A stretch of DNA of 64,000 nucleotides from Alteromonas_E sp965248545 (lineage in GTDB: Bacteria > Pseudomonadota > Gammaproteobacteria > Enterobacterales > Alteromonadaceae): contig OZ252110.1 in NCBI GenBank assembly GCA_965248545.1, forward strand, positions 372,001 to 436,000. Direction: 5' to 3'. Under the pieces are notes generated by a model. That model was not told the origin of the DNA. It made no database searches and was given only the letters and a program-made list of their open reading frames with translations. A program made the translations under genes and the position numbers. Position 1 is the stretch's first letter. Every line of letters starts with the position of its first letter. Positions 63,241-64,000 of this stretch are shown piece after piece.

Positions 63241-64000
63241 ATGGTTAATAATGTTAAATTTACGGTCTCCTCAGTCATTCCCCGTATTATATGGCAAACA
63301 GCAAAAACAAAAGATTTGCCCGATGGTATGGCAAAAGCGTCTCACAGCTGGCGTAACAACAATAAAGAGTTTCAATATTCTTTACATGACGATGCAGAAT
63401 GTATAGATTTTTTAAGAAACGTTTACCCTCCTGAAGTTTTAGAAACTTATTTCAAACTCCCCTCAGGGGCGTTCAGAGCCGATTTCTGGCGATACTGTCG
63501 GCTTTATGTTTCAGGCGGTGTGTATGCGGATATTGACACCGTCTGTTGCAGACCCTTAAGGTCGTATATCAAGGAGCGCGATCAATTCGTTGTACCTGTC
63601 GGGGCGTTAGACAAGCGGTATTTGTTTAACGGCTTTATAGCTTGCACTCCAGGACATCCAATCCTCAAACGTATTATTGAAAGTATTTGTTGTAACATTA
63701 GCTCTCTCCAAGAAAGTAAGGTTGGAACTGAGGAGAAAATTTTCGAAAAGCACTTTTTGTCAGGGAGAAAGCTAGATGAAGCAGCTTTATTGAAAGCTAA
63801 ATGCTTCTCGCTTGTTGGACCACTCGGTTTGGGTAAGATTGTTAACACTGTTCTAGACAGACCCATTTTAGAACCTTTCCAAACAGGCTACACTGACATA
63901 AAAGGTGCTATCAGAGTTTTAAGTTTTTCGAAACGGCGTGGAATAACTGTAGGTTTAAGGCGCGTGATAAAACCTAAATATGACGGATACATAAGTGATT
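63241..64000 (+). CDS. GT32-type glycosyltransferase (DXD), cut by window edge
   Basis: The frame is open to the window end, so the 3' part is missing; about 253 residues are visible. It has the OCH1/capsular-polysaccharide glycosyltransferase pattern IPRIIWQTAKTKDLPDGM, then FRADFWRYCRLYVSGGVYADIDT with the metal-binding D97-x-D99, and FNGFIACTPGHPIL. This identifies a nucleotide-sugar-dependent transferase of a surface polysaccharide. The ATG at 63241 has GGA nine bases upstream; an in-frame ATG 18 bases earlier is possible. A+T content is high and the 8-bp repeat is directly upstream. Confidence 0.86.
   Translation, partial: MVNNVKFTVSSVIPRIIWQTAKTKDLPDGMAKASHSWRNNNKEFQYSLHDDAECIDFLRNVYPPEVLETYFKLPSGAFRADFWRYCRLYVSGGVYADIDTVCCRPLRSYIKERDQFVVPVGALDKRYLFNGFIACTPGHPILKRIIESICCNISSLQESKVGTEEKIFEKHFLSGRKLDEAALLKAKCFSLVGPLGLGKIVNTVLDRPILEPFQTGYTDIKGAIRVLSFSKRRGITVGLRRVIKPKYDGYISD

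Noticed and set aside
63582..63866. A 94-codon minus-strand ORF inside the glycosyltransferase
   Set aside because: Antisense to a clear DXD glycosyltransferase frame.

Overview
The window looks like chromosomal DNA from a free-living, probably marine, gammaproteobacterium. The evidence is the gene order guaA-guaB / xseA / der-bamB-yfgM-hisS-ispG-rodZ-pilW-rlmN-ndk / fdx-hscA-hscB-iscA-iscU-iscS-iscR / cysE-trmJ / suhB / secF-secD-yajC-tgt-queA, together with E. coli-like protein sequences. The order (family) cannot be fixed from sequence alone. PEP-CTERM proteins, a type IV pilus pilotin, CheV and the glyoxylate bypass point to a motile, biofilm-forming heterotroph.

Layout. 0-14.7 kb is housekeeping, mostly on the minus strand: GMP synthesis, Der GTPase, BamB/YfgM envelope assembly, HisS, IspG, RodZ, a PilW with an extra LysM domain, RlmN and Ndk. 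At 14.9-17.9 kb a tight three-gene operon (RraA-like aldolase, ATP-grasp ligase, Ldh2-type dehydrogenase) interrupts the usual ndk/isc neighbourhood; its product is unknown. 18.0-25.6 kb holds a SYLF lipoprotein, the complete isc iron-sulfur operon with IscR sites, cysE and trmJ. 25.8-32.9 kb holds suhB, a SOUL lipoprotein, secDF-yajC, tgt and queA.

33.1-38.7 kb carries a DUF6471 gene and then a seven-gene plus-strand operon matching E. coli yjfIJKLMC: DUF2170, PspA, DUF2491, DUF350, DUF1190 lipoprotein and a glutathionylspermidine-synthase-like ligase. A potassium-channel gene is inserted after the PspA gene. 38.8-47.9 kb holds a frameshifted PEP-CTERM gene, a rhomboid protease, a VC0807-family membrane protein, an ABC transporter with an AttH-like lipoprotein, an alkaline phosphatase lipoprotein and cheV. 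48.4-54.3 kb holds isocitrate lyase, a PEP-CTERM protein, a LysR regulator and malate synthase G.

54.4-64 kb is a surface-polysaccharide and PEP-CTERM region: patatin, nucleotide-sugar epimerase and dehydrogenase, an exported trypsin-like protease, a LuxI-like exosortase-associated acyltransferase overlapping a ThiF/E1-like gene, a PEP-CTERM protein, a sulfotransferase and a truncated GT32-type glycosyltransferase. Two of the three PEP-CTERM genes have sigma-54 (-24/-12) promoter matches. The last 2.5 kb is visibly AT-rich and contains a possible gene remnant and an 8-bp tandem repeat (10.75 copies) just before the glycosyltransferase, which suggests recent gain and possible variable expression.

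The parts most likely to be new biology are the acyltransferase-ThiF pair, the RraA/ATP-grasp/Ldh2 operon, the channel-containing yjf operon and the homopolymer-split PEP-CTERM gene. No exosortase, tRNA, rRNA, CRISPR array or intact insertion sequence was seen.
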